From Yoonia vestfoldensis (GTDB lineage Bacteria > Pseudomonadota > Alphaproteobacteria > Rhodobacterales > Rhodobacteraceae): a stretch of DNA of 64,000 bases. The translations under genes were made by a program, and so were the position numbers. The DNA lies in the NCBI RefSeq assembly GCF_002158905.1, contig NZ_CP021431.1:3772951-3836950 (forward strand), in the 5' to 3' direction. Shown one piece after another: positions 52,049 to 61,176 of this stretch. Position 1 is the first letter of the stretch. Every line of letters starts with the position of its first letter. The notes beneath the pieces are model-generated. The model was given only the letters and a program-made list of their open reading frames with translations, had not been told where the DNA came from and made no database searches.

Positions 52049-53621
52049 TAACAGGGTGGTCGAGGTCAAGAGAAATTTTCGACACGAAGCCAATGGCCGA
52101 ACGGTTAAGTTGGCCACCACGTGCTGCGTCATCGGTGTTGTGAGTTATGGGTAAACGCGTTGCTGGATACGCTGGCGACCGAGTGTTGTCCCGCATCGGG
52201 ATCGTGCTTCTGTCCGTAGTCAGCGCTGCGGCTGCCACATCATGCCAAGTCCAAGAGCGGTTCCCGCGTGCCTATCTCAACAGCGTCCTCAGACAGCGTG
52301 CCTGATGACTAGCGCACTCACGGCATCATCGGGGACCGCGTCCCGGGTTGGGACATCGGTGAACCAGCGCCATCGGGCGCGGCCAAACCTCCTATATTTC
52401 AACCTTGTTTTGGGCGTGCATCGCAGAGTTACTCCTATGCAGTAGCAACGTGTGCGGCCTCTTCCCGGGTGAAGCGGAAGTCCGTGCCGTCCTTCCACAT
52501 ACGATGCAGAACCACCCCGATCCGTCGCGCGAGCGCAACAGTGGCGCGCTTTTTGCCCCGCCGCTTGGCGACATTCAGCGCCCATGCGGTCAGCCAGTTC
52601 TTGCGGCCGCGATGCAGCATGACCGTCGCTGCCTGGTACAGCGCCGTGCGCAGCCCAACATCGCCAGCCCGAGACACTTGGCCAATGATGTCGCGCTCGC
52701 CTGACTGCTCACGTCGCGGGGTCAACCCAACCCACGGACCGATGTCCTTGGAAGATCGGAACCGCTCCGGGTCATCAATAGACGCCTTGACGGTCAGGGC
52801 CACGACGGGACCAACCCCAGGCATCGTCATGAGCGAGTGACAGACCGGGTCTTCCTTGGCGTGGTTGCGCAGGAGCTTCTCCAAACTGGCCAGTTCCTGT
52901 CGCAGCATCCGTCGTGATGCAAGGATCGGGGTAGCTGCAGCCTCCAGCATGGGATTACCTTCGGTCAGTTCCTGCACCCGCGCTTCAAAGCGACCCTTTG
53001 CAACACGTCCCATCTTCAGTCCAAAGTTTCGCAACACACCACGGATCGATAGTTCGAGATTCATCGCCGCCTGCTGGACAGTCTTGCGCGTGGCCAGAAG
53101 GGCGCGCATCTCTTGAGCTGATATCGATTTGCAATGGACAGGCCGGTACCAGCCCATCTGCAGCAGCCGTGCAATCCCCTCTGCATCCCGACGGTCCGTC
53201 TTGATGGGCATCGCTTTCAGCGCACCCTTCACCTGCCGCGTCTCCATCAGCACTGTGGCAAAGCCTGCGTCGGTCAAATGCCGATAAAGCCATTGCGAGA
53301 GAGGACCGGCTTCTAGGCCCACTGCAACAACAGCCCCAGGAATTGCCTTTAGCGTCGCAACAAGGTCCTCCGGTTCACTGACTGCGGTCGTTTCCTTGAC
53401 GATCTTGCCCTGCGCGCTCACCGTGCAGATCGCAGTGCTTGCGAGAGAGACATCCAATCCGATATAAGTTTCCATGTCGTTGTCCTTTCGTTGTTCAAAA
53501 CTTGGGGCGCGCATCACAGCACCACCCCGTCGACACGCCGCACAGCGTGCCAAGGGCAACGACACCTCACATCGAACGGTCGATCAACTCACAACGATGC
53601 CATTTGGGTCGAACCCTGTTA
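52049..53621 (-). mobile_element. IS110-family insertion sequence inside pilR
   Basis: 1573 bp with a 9-base terminal inverted repeat (TAACAGGGT at 52049-52057, ACCCTGTTA at 53613-53621). No target duplication is present, and removal of exactly this segment gives an in-frame pilR codon string. Its transposase is on the minus strand. The 386 bases at 52049-52434 beyond the transposase stop are non-coding. The IS110 type leaves no duplication on insertion, which fits. Confidence 0.8.
52435..53475 (-). CDS. IS110-family transposase
   Basis: 346 residues from the ATG at 53475. N-terminal DEDD-type catalytic domain (METYIGLDVSLASTAICTV; GLEAGPLSQWLY; KTDRRDAEGIARLLQ) and C-terminal transposase_20 part with the conserved Ser region (MTMPGVGPVVALTVKASID; FRSSKDIGPWVGLTPRREQSGERD). 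All motifs are intact, so it may be active. An alternative longer start upstream has no ribosome site. Confidence 0.92.
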   Translation of the reverse strand: METYIGLDVSLASTAICTVSAQGKIVKETTAVSEPEDLVATLKAIPGAVVAVGLEAGPLSQWLYRHLTDAGFATVLMETRQVKGALKAMPIKTDRRDAEGIARLLQMGWYRPVHCKSISAQEMRALLATRKTVQQAAMNLELSIRGVLRNFGLKMGRVAKGRFEARVQELTEGNPMLEAAATPILASRRMLRQELASLEKLLRNHAKEDPVCHSLMTMPGVGPVVALTVKASIDDPERFRSSKDIGPWVGLTPRREQSGERDIIGQVSRAGDVGLRTALYQAATVMLHRGRKNWLTAWALNVAKRRGKKRATVALARRIGVVLHRMWKDGTDFRFTREEAAHVATA

Positions 53622-53984
53622 CGGCATCTCAATATCTCGACCTTGGACAAGATGGCGACCTATGGATCGCTTTATACCAAGTCGCATGTGAAGCGGATTG
53701 CGGATGCGATGCGGGCCGGCAAAACCTTTGAGGATGCGTTTGCGATAGACGCGGGCTTTCCGGATCCCGAACTGAACGCGCTGATGCGCGCACTGGCCTC
53801 GCAACCACGGACATTGGAAAAGTTTTCAACCTACGTTGATCGCTGGATCACCGATGCAGAAAAGCTGCTGAAGCAAAAGTCGGCGGCTATCAATGGGGCT
53901 TTGATGATCTTGGTCACCGTGGTGATCGGTGCCGTTCTTTCTTCCATCTTCGGGATCATGAACGCCGTTCAGAGCGGGATGTGA
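53622..53984 (+). pseudogene. pilR: Type IVb pilus platform protein PilR, 3' part (split by IS)
   Basis: 120 codons plus stop continuing the GspF-type sequence (SLYTKSHVKRIADAMRAGKTFEDAF; LNALMRALASQPRTLEKFSTYVDRWI; GALMILVTVVIGAVLSSIFGIMNAV). It has no start of its own at the IS junction. A Met at 53652 could give a 110-residue C-terminal piece. See the 5' part at 51356-52048. Confidence 0.85.
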
Positions 53985-54027
53985 TGTGCTTTTTTTCGAC
54001 AATTTCAAACCACGAGGGACCAGAATA

Positions 54028-54597
54028 ATGCTGAACGATAAACCAAAGACCACTCCCAGCCACGCCAGAAAAGGACGCCGCCGGCGTCGTGGTGCGGGTC
54101 TGTTTGATTCAATGTTGACGATGTTCATTGTCATCCTGGCCATTGGTGGTCTCGTGGCCCTGTACCTCAACATCACAGCGGGCATGAAAAACAATGAAAC
54201 CCGCATGTTGGTGATGCGGACTGTTGCGACAATCGAGAGCGCGTATCGGTCGCAATCGTCTTACACAAACGGGTCGTTGCTGCCTGTTTTGGAAACAAGC
54301 GGCAATTTTGAGGATTCTGAAGTTTGGGAGAGCGGTGGCACGTTCTTCATGCGCTCGCCGTTTGATACTGAAATGACTGTCGCTGGTAACGGAGCGCGTG
54401 ATTTCACGATCACTGTTGCGGAGCTGCCAAAGGACGCCTGTACCGCGCTGCTCGAGGGAATGATGGAACGGGACCGTGACATGGATGGTCTGACCGTGAA
54501 CGGCGTTGCAGTGGCCATTCCATACGACTCGGTTGCGGTATCGACCGCCTGTCGCGGCAATGCTGTCGATGAATATGATGTCGCTTTGACGTTCTAA
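54028..54597 (+). CDS. pilS: Type IVb major prepilin (PilS-like)
   Basis: 189 residues from the ATG at 54028 with GAGGGA upstream. A positively charged leader (KGRRRRRG) precedes the cleavage site, probably G|AGLFD, followed by the hydrophobic helix SMLTMFIVILAIGGLVALYL. The rest has two C-terminal cysteines (KDACTALLEG; STACRGN) that may form the pilin disulfide loop. It follows pilR directly, as in R64-like operons. Position +5 is Asp rather than the usual Glu. Confidence 0.82.
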   Translation: MLNDKPKTTPSHARKGRRRRRGAGLFDSMLTMFIVILAIGGLVALYLNITAGMKNNETRMLVMRTVATIESAYRSQSSYTNGSLLPVLETSGNFEDSEVWESGGTFFMRSPFDTEMTVAGNGARDFTITVAELPKDACTALLEGMMERDRDMDGLTVNGVAVAIPYDSVAVSTACRGNAVDEYDVALTF

Positions 54598-54609
54598 ACA
54601 CAGATCAAG

Positions 54610-54632
54610 CGAGGCCGCGTTTTGCGGCCTCG
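54610..54632 (+). terminator. Hairpin after pilS
   Basis: A perfect 9-base stem CGAGGCCGC / GCGGCCTCG with loop GTTTT, 13 bases after the pilS stop, followed by CCCCTCCC rather than T's. It may end or attenuate the upstream transcript so that pilin is made in excess, or stabilise the pilS mRNA. Confidence 0.6.
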
Positions 54633-54649
54633 CCCCTCCCCTCGTAGCA

Positions 54650-54687
54650 GGCCCCATCGGAAGGTTTCTTCGTAGAACCACGCTAAG
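54650..54687 (+). repeat. Left inverted repeat of Tn3-family copy 2
   Basis: 38 bases, starts GGCCCCATCG and ends CACGCTAAG; preceded by target duplicate TAGCA. Confidence 0.9.
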
Positions 54688-54709
54688 GGGGAACTTTCAG
54701 AGAACATCT

Positions 54710-57661
54710 TCACGTTCCCCAGTCTCTGGCTGGTCTGATGTTTAGCGGCCGCGCAATTTTGCGGCCAGCGGCCCCAGAATGCCAATCGAAGTCGCCGGAG
54801 AGGATGACGTGTTCCCACCCGAGCGGCGAGGTATGCGGAAGCAGCTTGGCGTCGTAGAACGGGCTGGTCTGCGCGAGGTGGCTGGCCGCTCTGTCCATAT
54901 AGATCGTGTTCCAGAACGTGATGGCAGCAATGACGAGGTTGAGTGCCATGGCGCGTTTCTGTTGTGCCGCGTCAGAGCGATCATGAATGCGCCCTTGTGA
55001 GTGGGCAAAGACGGCTTTCGCCAGCGAGTGGCGCGCTTCACCCTTGTTCAAGCCCGCATGGCATTCCATGCGCAGGTCGGCGTTCTCGATCCAGTCGAGC
55101 ATGAAGAGCGTGCGTTCGATTCGACCGATTTCACCCAAGGCGAGGTAGAGCCGGTTTTGCTGGCGGTACGCCCCAAGCTTGCGCAGGATTTCAGACGGTT
55201 TCAGAGACTTGTCCCGAATGCTGGCCGCGAGCCGCATGATATCGCCCCAATGCTGCCGGATCACCTCTTCGTTGATTGGCTTCCCGATGAGGGGTGACAG
55301 GGTGGGCCACGACTTCGCGCCACCGAAGCATGCCAACCGCCGATCGGGAAAGTCGCGCAAGCGCGGCGCAAACGTCATTCCCAACAGATGGAACAAGGCG
55401 AAGACGTGATCCGATACGCCGCCAGTATCTGTGTAGTGAACGAGGGGGTCGAAGCTGGCTGGGTTGCTCAGAAGGCCGTCGAGCACAAATGGCGCTTCTC
55501 CTGCGGTCGCCCCGATGACGCTGGAATGGAACGATCCGTACTGGCCAGACAGGAAGGAGTAGATTTTCAGGCCAGGGTCTGGCCCGTATTTGGCGTTGAT
55601 AAGGCCACTGCCACGATTGGCAGAGAAAAACTGGCCATCCGATGAGCTGTGCGCCGCTGCGCCCCAATGTTGCGCGAAGGGCAGGCCATGATTACTATCG
55701 ACAATGCGGCCCAAGGCATCCGCGAACGTCTCGGGCCGAAGGTACCATGTCTGCGCCCAAGTCAGCTGCGCATGGCTGACACGTGATGAAGCGTGGGCCA
55801 TCCGCTCCAAGCCAAGATTGGTGGCCCCTGCAAGGATCGTGGCCAGAACGGCGGCGGGCTCATCGTGCTGCTTGCCAGACCGCAGGTCAGTGAAGGCATC
55901 GAGGAACCCGGTCTGTGCATTTACCTCCCAGAGCAATTCCGTGATGCGGATGCGCGGCATCAGGGCGTCAATCGCCCGTTCCAAGCGCGACGCAGCGGGC
56001 GGTGTGACCGCGTCATGCGGCGTAATTTTCAACCGCCCGCGCTCAATTCGGACACCAGAGAGCGCATTGCGTTTCAGGGCGCGATCCACCTGGGCCAAAC
56101 GTTTCGCCAACATGGCACGACGATCCGTCAGCCATACTCCCGGATCTGTCTCAAAGCCCGCGTCGCGCATGACAGTTTCCGCTGTATCCCGGGGCATCAG
56201 ATAGCTGTCGAACCGGCGATATTCGCGACTGCCATCGACCCAAACATCTCCCGCACGCAGACGGTCTCGCAAGGTGGACACAACGGCGGTTTCGTACACG
56301 CGCCGCTGTGGTTGACCGTTGTGGTAGATCAACGACGGCCAATGCTTGGCGGCGAACGGCATGGGCAGATCATCGGGCAACTTGCGTTTGCCAGTGCGGT
56401 TCTGATCACGCAGCAAGGCGATTGCATCTTTGAGGTCATCCCCCGCATCAGTGGCATTGAACTGGAAAGTCTCCAGAAAGGCAGGGGCGAACCTGCGCAT
56501 ATAGGCATAGCGCTCAGCCGCCAGAGAAAGCGGATCACTGGTTGCCAGCTCCCCGAAGTCGGCAATTTCGTCACGCTTGCCCAAGAGAATGTCCCACCCA
56601 ACGTCCTCATCCAGCGCAGCAAAGGGATCTTGCCCCGTGTCCTGCGCGCGGGCCATGGCATCAATGGATGCACCGAAGAGTTGCATCAGCTTGCCAACCC
56701 GAGTCTTCCCCATACGCCAAACCTCCTCCTGATGGTTGCGGGATCTTGAGAAGAGCTGGCCGGTCAGTCGCTCGAACATGGCGATCGTCGCGTCGGTGAT
56801 CGTGATGGATAAATCCGCCGTCTGTGCCGCGAGCGTTGCGATCCGCCGCCGCTCGCCAAAATCGTTCAGCAAGCTGACGGGCGCTACAGCGCCTTCACGC
56901 GCAAACTTGAGCAGACGGTCCGGGTGCAGACCCTGGCCAAGATCTGGCGGCAGATTCAATGATCGCAGATATTTCAAGCGGTCCAGAAGCGCGGCCATGC
57001 TGGCCGGGCTGGTCGAGTGCGGAAAGCCGCGCAACCATGTGAGCCGCGTTTGCCCTACGGACGGGTCATTCACCAAGAGCGCCTGCAAATGGTCACGCTG
57101 CTCCAGTGAGAGGGCATCAAACAGCGCCGCGGCAGCCGCACGCCGGGCGCGCGCTCGGCCCTTCAAGGCGAGGCGCTCAAGCGTGTCTACGCTTGGTAAT
57201 ACCAGATGGTGCTTGCGCAAATCCGCAATCAGCGTCTCTACAATTTTCACGCCATGATCCGTTGCGAAGGCCGCACTCGTGGCGATATCCTCTGCCTGCT
57301 GCACATGTTCAGGTCCGAAAGGGGACAGCCCCAAATGGCGCATCGCGAGGGCATGGTGTTCATGCCGCGTATTTCGCCTGACGGCATAGTCGTCGAGAGA
57401 ACAGGTGCCGACCTGAAGTTGTTCGGCAAGCCAGGCGATCAGTTCAGCTGGCGGCATCATACCTTCGCTCCACCCCAAGCCGGGGTAGCGCAGCAAGCAA
57501 ATATGTACCGCAACACCAAGGTGGTTTTCGGCGCGGCGGCGAGTACGGATCAGATCAATGTCATCTCCGCTCAGCAGATAGCGGCGAATCAAAGCGTCAG
57601 AATCTGTCGGCACCCCGAAAAGGTCCGCATACGCGCGGGATGAAAGAAGTCTACGGCCCAT
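54710..57661 (-). CDS. tnpA: Tn3-family transposase of copy 2
   Basis: 983 residues, full length. N-terminal DUF4158-type domain (FGVPTDSDALIRRYLLSGDDIDLIRTRR), central linker, and the C-terminal DDE domain with SDGQFFSANRGSGLINAKYG (first Asp), YTDTGGVSDHVFALFHLLG (second Asp region) and NLVIAAITFWNTIYMDRA near the end. No frameshift is seen, so it should be functional. Confidence 0.95.
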   Translation of the reverse strand: MGRRLLSSRAYADLFGVPTDSDALIRRYLLSGDDIDLIRTRRRAENHLGVAVHICLLRYPGLGWSEGMMPPAELIAWLAEQLQVGTCSLDDYAVRRNTRHEHHALAMRHLGLSPFGPEHVQQAEDIATSAAFATDHGVKIVETLIADLRKHHLVLPSVDTLERLALKGRARARRAAAAALFDALSLEQRDHLQALLVNDPSVGQTRLTWLRGFPHSTSPASMAALLDRLKYLRSLNLPPDLGQGLHPDRLLKFAREGAVAPVSLLNDFGERRRIATLAAQTADLSITITDATIAMFERLTGQLFSRSRNHQEEVWRMGKTRVGKLMQLFGASIDAMARAQDTGQDPFAALDEDVGWDILLGKRDEIADFGELATSDPLSLAAERYAYMRRFAPAFLETFQFNATDAGDDLKDAIALLRDQNRTGKRKLPDDLPMPFAAKHWPSLIYHNGQPQRRVYETAVVSTLRDRLRAGDVWVDGSREYRRFDSYLMPRDTAETVMRDAGFETDPGVWLTDRRAMLAKRLAQVDRALKRNALSGVRIERGRLKITPHDAVTPPAASRLERAIDALMPRIRITELLWEVNAQTGFLDAFTDLRSGKQHDEPAAVLATILAGATNLGLERMAHASSRVSHAQLTWAQTWYLRPETFADALGRIVDSNHGLPFAQHWGAAAHSSSDGQFFSANRGSGLINAKYGPDPGLKIYSFLSGQYGSFHSSVIGATAGEAPFVLDGLLSNPASFDPLVHYTDTGGVSDHVFALFHLLGMTFAPRLRDFPDRRLACFGGAKSWPTLSPLIGKPINEEVIRQHWGDIMRLAASIRDKSLKPSEILRKLGAYRQQNRLYLALGEIGRIERTLFMLDWIENADLRMECHAGLNKGEARHSLAKAVFAHSQGRIHDRSDAAQQKRAMALNLVIAAITFWNTIYMDRAASHLAQTSPFYDAKLLPHTSPLGWEHVILSGDFDWHSGAAGRKIARPLNIRPARDWGT

Positions 57662-57801
57662 AAGGTGTCCTCAAAACGTTGTTGCAAGTTTGAAGACACC
57701 GAATATTATAGAGACTGATAAAAAGACACATTTGACGTGCCAAACTGGGTTCAGAATGGTCATGTCAACTCAGGCCATAAAACGGCCGTTTTGGAGACAC
57801 C
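57662..57801. other. Resolution (res) site and divergent promoters of copy 2
   Basis: 140 bases between divergently read tnpA and tnpR. It contains a perfect 14-base palindrome AAAACGGCCGTTTT (57779-57792) just before the resolvase start and further AT-rich dyad-like segments (GACACCGAATATTATAGAGA). This is where the resolvase should bind and both genes should start. Confidence 0.55.
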
Positions 57802-58368
57802 ATGCCACGCACTGGCGACATCCTCGGATACGCAAGGGTCTCAACCGCCGACCAAGACCTGTCCGGCCAAAAAGACCGGCTGCTGCAACACGGTGCCATT
57901 CGCGTGTTCGAGGACGTGATCTCCGGCAAGACGTTCAACCGGCCCGGTTTGGCAGCCTTGCTTGATCAGGCCAGACCCAACGATACCCTCGCCGTCATCC
58001 GCCTTGATCGGTTGGGGCGCTCGCTAAAGGAACTCCTGGAAACCGTTGACGGCCTCAAAGCCAGAGAGATCAACCTCATCAGCCTCGAGGAGCGGATCGA
58101 TACCACATCCGCCGCTGGAGAACTCGTATTCCACGTGTTCGGGGCCATTGCGCATTTCGAGCGCCGCCTGATCTCAGAGCGCACCAAAGATGGCCTGATC
58201 AACGCCCGAAAGCATGGTCGCAACCCTGGACGGCCGACATTGCCACCAGAGACAATCTCAGCCCTCCAAGATCTTGTCGGTGCCGGAAAATCCGTAGCCC
58301 AGGCCGCAAAACATCTCGGCATAGGCAGATCAACAGCTTACAAGGTCATCAGAAACACCACGCAGTAA
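57802..58368 (+). CDS. tnpR: Serine resolvase of Tn3-family copy 2
   Basis: 188 residues. Catalytic Ser in GYARVSTADQDLSGQKD, then LDRLGRSLKELLETVDGL and FGAIAHFERRLISERTKDGL, and a C-terminal helix-turn-helix (GKSVAQAAKHLGIGRSTAYKVI). Complete. It resolves cointegrates formed by TnpA at the upstream res site. Confidence 0.94.
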   Translation: MPRTGDILGYARVSTADQDLSGQKDRLLQHGAIRVFEDVISGKTFNRPGLAALLDQARPNDTLAVIRLDRLGRSLKELLETVDGLKAREINLISLEERIDTTSAAGELVFHVFGAIAHFERRLISERTKDGLINARKHGRNPGRPTLPPETISALQDLVGAGKSVAQAAKHLGIGRSTAYKVIRNTTQ

Positions 58369-58391
58369 GCCATGTTCAGGCTTCGTTCTTC

Positions 58392-58429
58392 CTTGGCGTG
58401 GTTCTACGAAGAAACCTTCCGATGGGGCC
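58392..58429 (-). repeat. Right inverted repeat of Tn3-family copy 2
   Basis: 38 bases ending GATGGGGCC; followed by the target duplicate TAGCA. Confidence 0.9.
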
Positions 58430-58445
58430 TAGCAGGCAAAACGAA

Positions 58446-59744
58446 ATGCTGAACCGTAAGTCGCCAACTGAAAAAAAAGGTATCCACCGTGCCCGTCGTG
58501 CACGTCGCGGGGTGTCTCTTTTTGCAGTGATGCTGGGGCTGTTTGTTTTCGTGATGGGAATGGATCTGGCATTGAATGAACTGGAGCGTCAAGTCAAACG
58601 CGCCAAGGGGCAAGAGCTGGCGAACATCGCCTCTGTGTTAGCCAACCGTTGGGAGCGTGTGATCCATACCTGCGCAGTGGATGCAAGCCAGCGCGGCATT
58701 GCATGCCCGGAATTTGCGACACTGTCGGTGGCAGATTGGACGGTGCTCAATTTTGGCGCAGCCGCTGATGGGCGTGTTGTAGATGTGATACCATCTGAGG
58801 TAAGAATATCCGGTACGGAGCCTGCGACGTGGATAGGCGCCACTCCTGTTGTTGTCTCGCGGGATGTTGCGGCGGATCTGTATATCGCGTCTGTCAGCCA
58901 GTCGCCTGTTGCGACTGGCTTGATCGTGTTCCGCCCGATGTCCGATTTGCACCCTCTGTCCCTGGCTGCGTTTCGCGCGGGGCTGGATGACTGGAACGAG
59001 GCCACTGCCGACGCGGATGAGGTCTTGGCGGCCGAGAGCATATGTGCGGCGATAGCAGGCTGCACAATAGGGCCGAACGATGTGGCGGTTATGACCTATC
59101 CGTTCGTCACAATTGAAAGCGATTGGTTGCTCCGTGAGCCTTGGGCAGGGCGGTCTTACGCGCATGAAATGCAAACAGGGATTTCATCTGTTGTAGACGG
59201 GGCAACGGGTGTTCCTCGGTTTTTGAATGTTGCGAATACTGGTGAGGTGTCGGTGCAGTCGGGTGCGCTGACGACAGACAATTTGAACATTGTCGAAGGA
59301 ACATTTGAGGTTGGCCGTGCGCATGATGATGACCCGGCGACGGGACCATTTACCGCCGTGGTCCAGACTGTTGAGGCTGCAAGCGTGAGCGTTGCTGGGA
59401 CTGCGCAGTTTGCAGATAGTCTGGATGGCGAAATCGCCACCGTTGCAAATGGGGTTTCGGCGGGCGCAGTAAATGCGGTGAGCCCAAACGACACCACAGA
59501 CAGCAGTATTGCTGGAAATCTGTTTGCCGTGAGAATGACCATCTCGGGGGCGCTTGCCGTGGATGAGGTTGTGTCATCGGGCGCGATAACCGCGCAAGGG
59601 ATGCAAATTTCCGGCTCGACGATATCTGATGTCGCGGATGTTGTGACGAGAGCCACTGCGCGTGATTTTGTGCAGGGCTCATCGCTGTATTCATCTGTGC
59701 TGCAGGTCAATTCACTCAGGACATCGGGGTGTACTGGATGCTGA
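58446..59744 (+). CDS. PilV-like pilin with fibre domain, first copy
   Basis: 432 residues from the ATG at 58446. A basic leader (HRARRARRG) with a probable cleavage G|VSLFA, then the pilin helix VMLGLFVFVMGMDLALNEL, a globular part, and a C-terminal repeat-rich part from about residue 265 (VASTGEVS-like beta turns, TTDNLNIVEGTFEV; AVQTVEAASVSVAGTAQF) ending in SGCTGC. The layout (pilin N-terminus, variable adhesive C-terminus) is that of R64 PilV tip adhesins. Its upstream region carries the Tn3 insertion, so its expression may now depend on that element or on read-through. Confidence 0.72.
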   Translation: MLNRKSPTEKKGIHRARRARRGVSLFAVMLGLFVFVMGMDLALNELERQVKRAKGQELANIASVLANRWERVIHTCAVDASQRGIACPEFATLSVADWTVLNFGAAADGRVVDVIPSEVRISGTEPATWIGATPVVVSRDVAADLYIASVSQSPVATGLIVFRPMSDLHPLSLAAFRAGLDDWNEATADADEVLAAESICAAIAGCTIGPNDVAVMTYPFVTIESDWLLREPWAGRSYAHEMQTGISSVVDGATGVPRFLNVANTGEVSVQSGALTTDNLNIVEGTFEVGRAHDDDPATGPFTAVVQTVEAASVSVAGTAQFADSLDGEIATVANGVSAGAVNAVSPNDTTDSSIAGNLFAVRMTISGALAVDEVVSSGAITAQGMQISGSTISDVADVVTRATARDFVQGSSLYSSVLQVNSLRTSGCTGC

Positions 59745-60889
59745 AACGGCGTTTTTCTTGTGCGAAGTCACGTCCGATTGCACGGCGGAGCCGTCGTGGA
59801 TTTAGCCTATTCGAGACGATGCTGACGATGTTTCTGGTCGTGATTGCGATCAATGAGGGCTACCGCATGCTCGAGGCGGAGCGCAGCCGCGTGCAGAACC
59901 GGTTGGAAGTTGACCGTGTCGTTGAACTGGCAAATCTGGGCGAGCGTTTTGTGCGCCGCGACATGTCGGCGATCCTGGCCAATCTGCGGATGCAGCCGGG
60001 GTTTCGTCGCGAGCTGACTGTTGCTGATTTGGAGGCGACGGGTTTGGTGATGGCGGATGCCGTCACACTGCTGACGCCACTGCGACGTGAGGTCGAACTG
60101 TGGATATACGCACCAGGTGGCGGTTCGGAAATCTTGGTGTTGTCGCGGGCGCATGGTGATGTGGCGCGCGTCAATATCCCCGGGTCGGTTGCGTCGACCG
60201 GCCCTATTGGGTGGGTGTCACCTGTAGAGCCAACGCATGTGCGCGGGATTGGACTTGATTGGGATGTGAGTGCCTTTCAGACCTCGTGGGGCTGGCCTGC
60301 CGAAAACGACTTGGTTGCTGTGCGTCACATGGACTTCGATGCGGACATCCGACCCTATTTGCACCGCTCTGATCTGACGATGAACGGCATCGATCTGAAC
60401 CGGATGGCGACCGATCTGGATATGGGCGGGCATAGCATTGCAGATGTTGGCACTCTGAGCGCTGACACAATCGCTGCAACATCGGTCGTGGGTCAAAACC
60501 TGACGGTTTCTGATAATTTGCAGGTTAATCAAATGACGGTTGCCGACAATTTGTCTGTGCTTGGATCGCTTTCGGGCGGCACCGGGGAATTTGCAAATGG
60601 CGTTACTGCGAACACAGCAACATTTGCCACGACCCTCAGCGCAGGGAACATCGATGTGTCAGGCGCTGTCACTGCTGCCAGTGGTGACATTAGCGGCGCG
60701 CTTTCGACAGGGTCAATTGCGGCAACGGGAGAAGTCGCGGGTAACAGTGCTGTGATCAGCGGCACTCTGGGTACCAATGTGCTGTCGGTGAACAGCATGA
60801 CAGCGAACGAACTGGGTGTGGCGGGAGCAATTACCGCTACGTCAGGACTGATTGAAACTATCACGACAGGGAGCTGCTCGGGATGCTGA
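59738..60889 (+). CDS. PilV-like pilin with fibre domain, second copy
   Basis: 383 residues from the ATG at 59738, overlapping the first copy by 7 bases (ATGCTGA). Leader RRSRRG with cleavage G|FSLFE, the classical +5 Glu, then MLTMFLVVIAINEGYRMLE. The C-terminal third is a phage-fibre-like repeat (NLTVSDNLQVNQMTVADNL; TTLSAGNIDVSGAVTAASGD; TSGLIETITTGSCSGC) and again ends in a CxGC tail. A minor pilin or adhesin paired with the first copy. No inverted recombination sites (shufflon) are visible between the copies. Confidence 0.75.
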   Translation: MLKRRFSCAKSRPIARRSRRGFSLFETMLTMFLVVIAINEGYRMLEAERSRVQNRLEVDRVVELANLGERFVRRDMSAILANLRMQPGFRRELTVADLEATGLVMADAVTLLTPLRREVELWIYAPGGGSEILVLSRAHGDVARVNIPGSVASTGPIGWVSPVEPTHVRGIGLDWDVSAFQTSWGWPAENDLVAVRHMDFDADIRPYLHRSDLTMNGIDLNRMATDLDMGGHSIADVGTLSADTIAATSVVGQNLTVSDNLQVNQMTVADNLSVLGSLSGGTGEFANGVTANTATFATTLSAGNIDVSGAVTAASGDISGALSTGSIAATGEVAGNSAVISGTLGTNVLSVNSMTANELGVAGAITATSGLIETITTGSCSGC

Positions 60890-61170
60890 AGAAGCACATT
60901 TTATTGACAATCTGTCTGTTGTTGCCAAGCGCAATGCTTGCGCAGAGCGCGATTGACCAGGTGGATCAAGCCCAAGCTGAATTGCTGCGCAATGTCGAGC
61001 AGTTCAAGATAATCCGAACATATCAAGTGCGTTTGGCGGATGCGTTGATGCAGGGCGAAAGCGCTTTGGTGGATCGCACGCTGCCGGATGGCCTCTGCAT
61101 TGAGGGCATGGATGTTGTTTGTGAGATGTTCCCTGCAACGTTTGGTGTTTGGGGGCAGGGTTCTGACTGA
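60883..61170 (+). CDS. Small exported protein of the pilV block
   Basis: 95 residues, start ATGCTGA overlapping the second pilV-like gene by 7 bases. Signal peptide (KKHILLTICLLLPSAMLAQ) and a helical middle (QVDQAQAELLRNVEQFKIIRTYQVRLADAL), with a possible disulfide loop (GLCIEGMDVVCEM). No family. Encoded with the pilins, so probably a periplasmic pilus accessory. Confidence 0.6.
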   Translation: MLKKHILLTICLLLPSAMLAQSAIDQVDQAQAELLRNVEQFKIIRTYQVRLADALMQGESALVDRTLPDGLCIEGMDVVCEMFPATFGVWGQGSD

Positions 61171-61176
61171 TTTCGT

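Larger units (their letters stand above)
54650..58429 (-). mobile_element. Tn3-family transposon, copy 2 (intact, with target duplication)
   Basis: 3780 bp with near-perfect 38-base inverted repeats (GGCCCCATCGGAAGGTTTCT... at 54650-54687; inverse at 58392-58429; one mismatch, CTAAG against CCAAG). Flanked by a 5-base direct repeat TAGCA (54645-54649 and 58430-58434), so it inserted in a single clean event between pilS and the first pilV-like gene. It carries a complete transposase and a divergent resolvase, with no passenger genes. Its TnpA and TnpR are not close to those of copy 1. Confidence 0.95.

Noticed and set aside
57206..57643. 145-codon plus-strand frame inside the copy 2 transposase gene
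   Set aside because: Opposite to a complete 983-residue transposase with intact motifs.
58446..60889. Shufflon-type inversion sites between the PilV-like genes
   Set aside because: No repeated inverted 19-base-type sites and no rci-like recombinase next to the genes; the variable ends look fixed.
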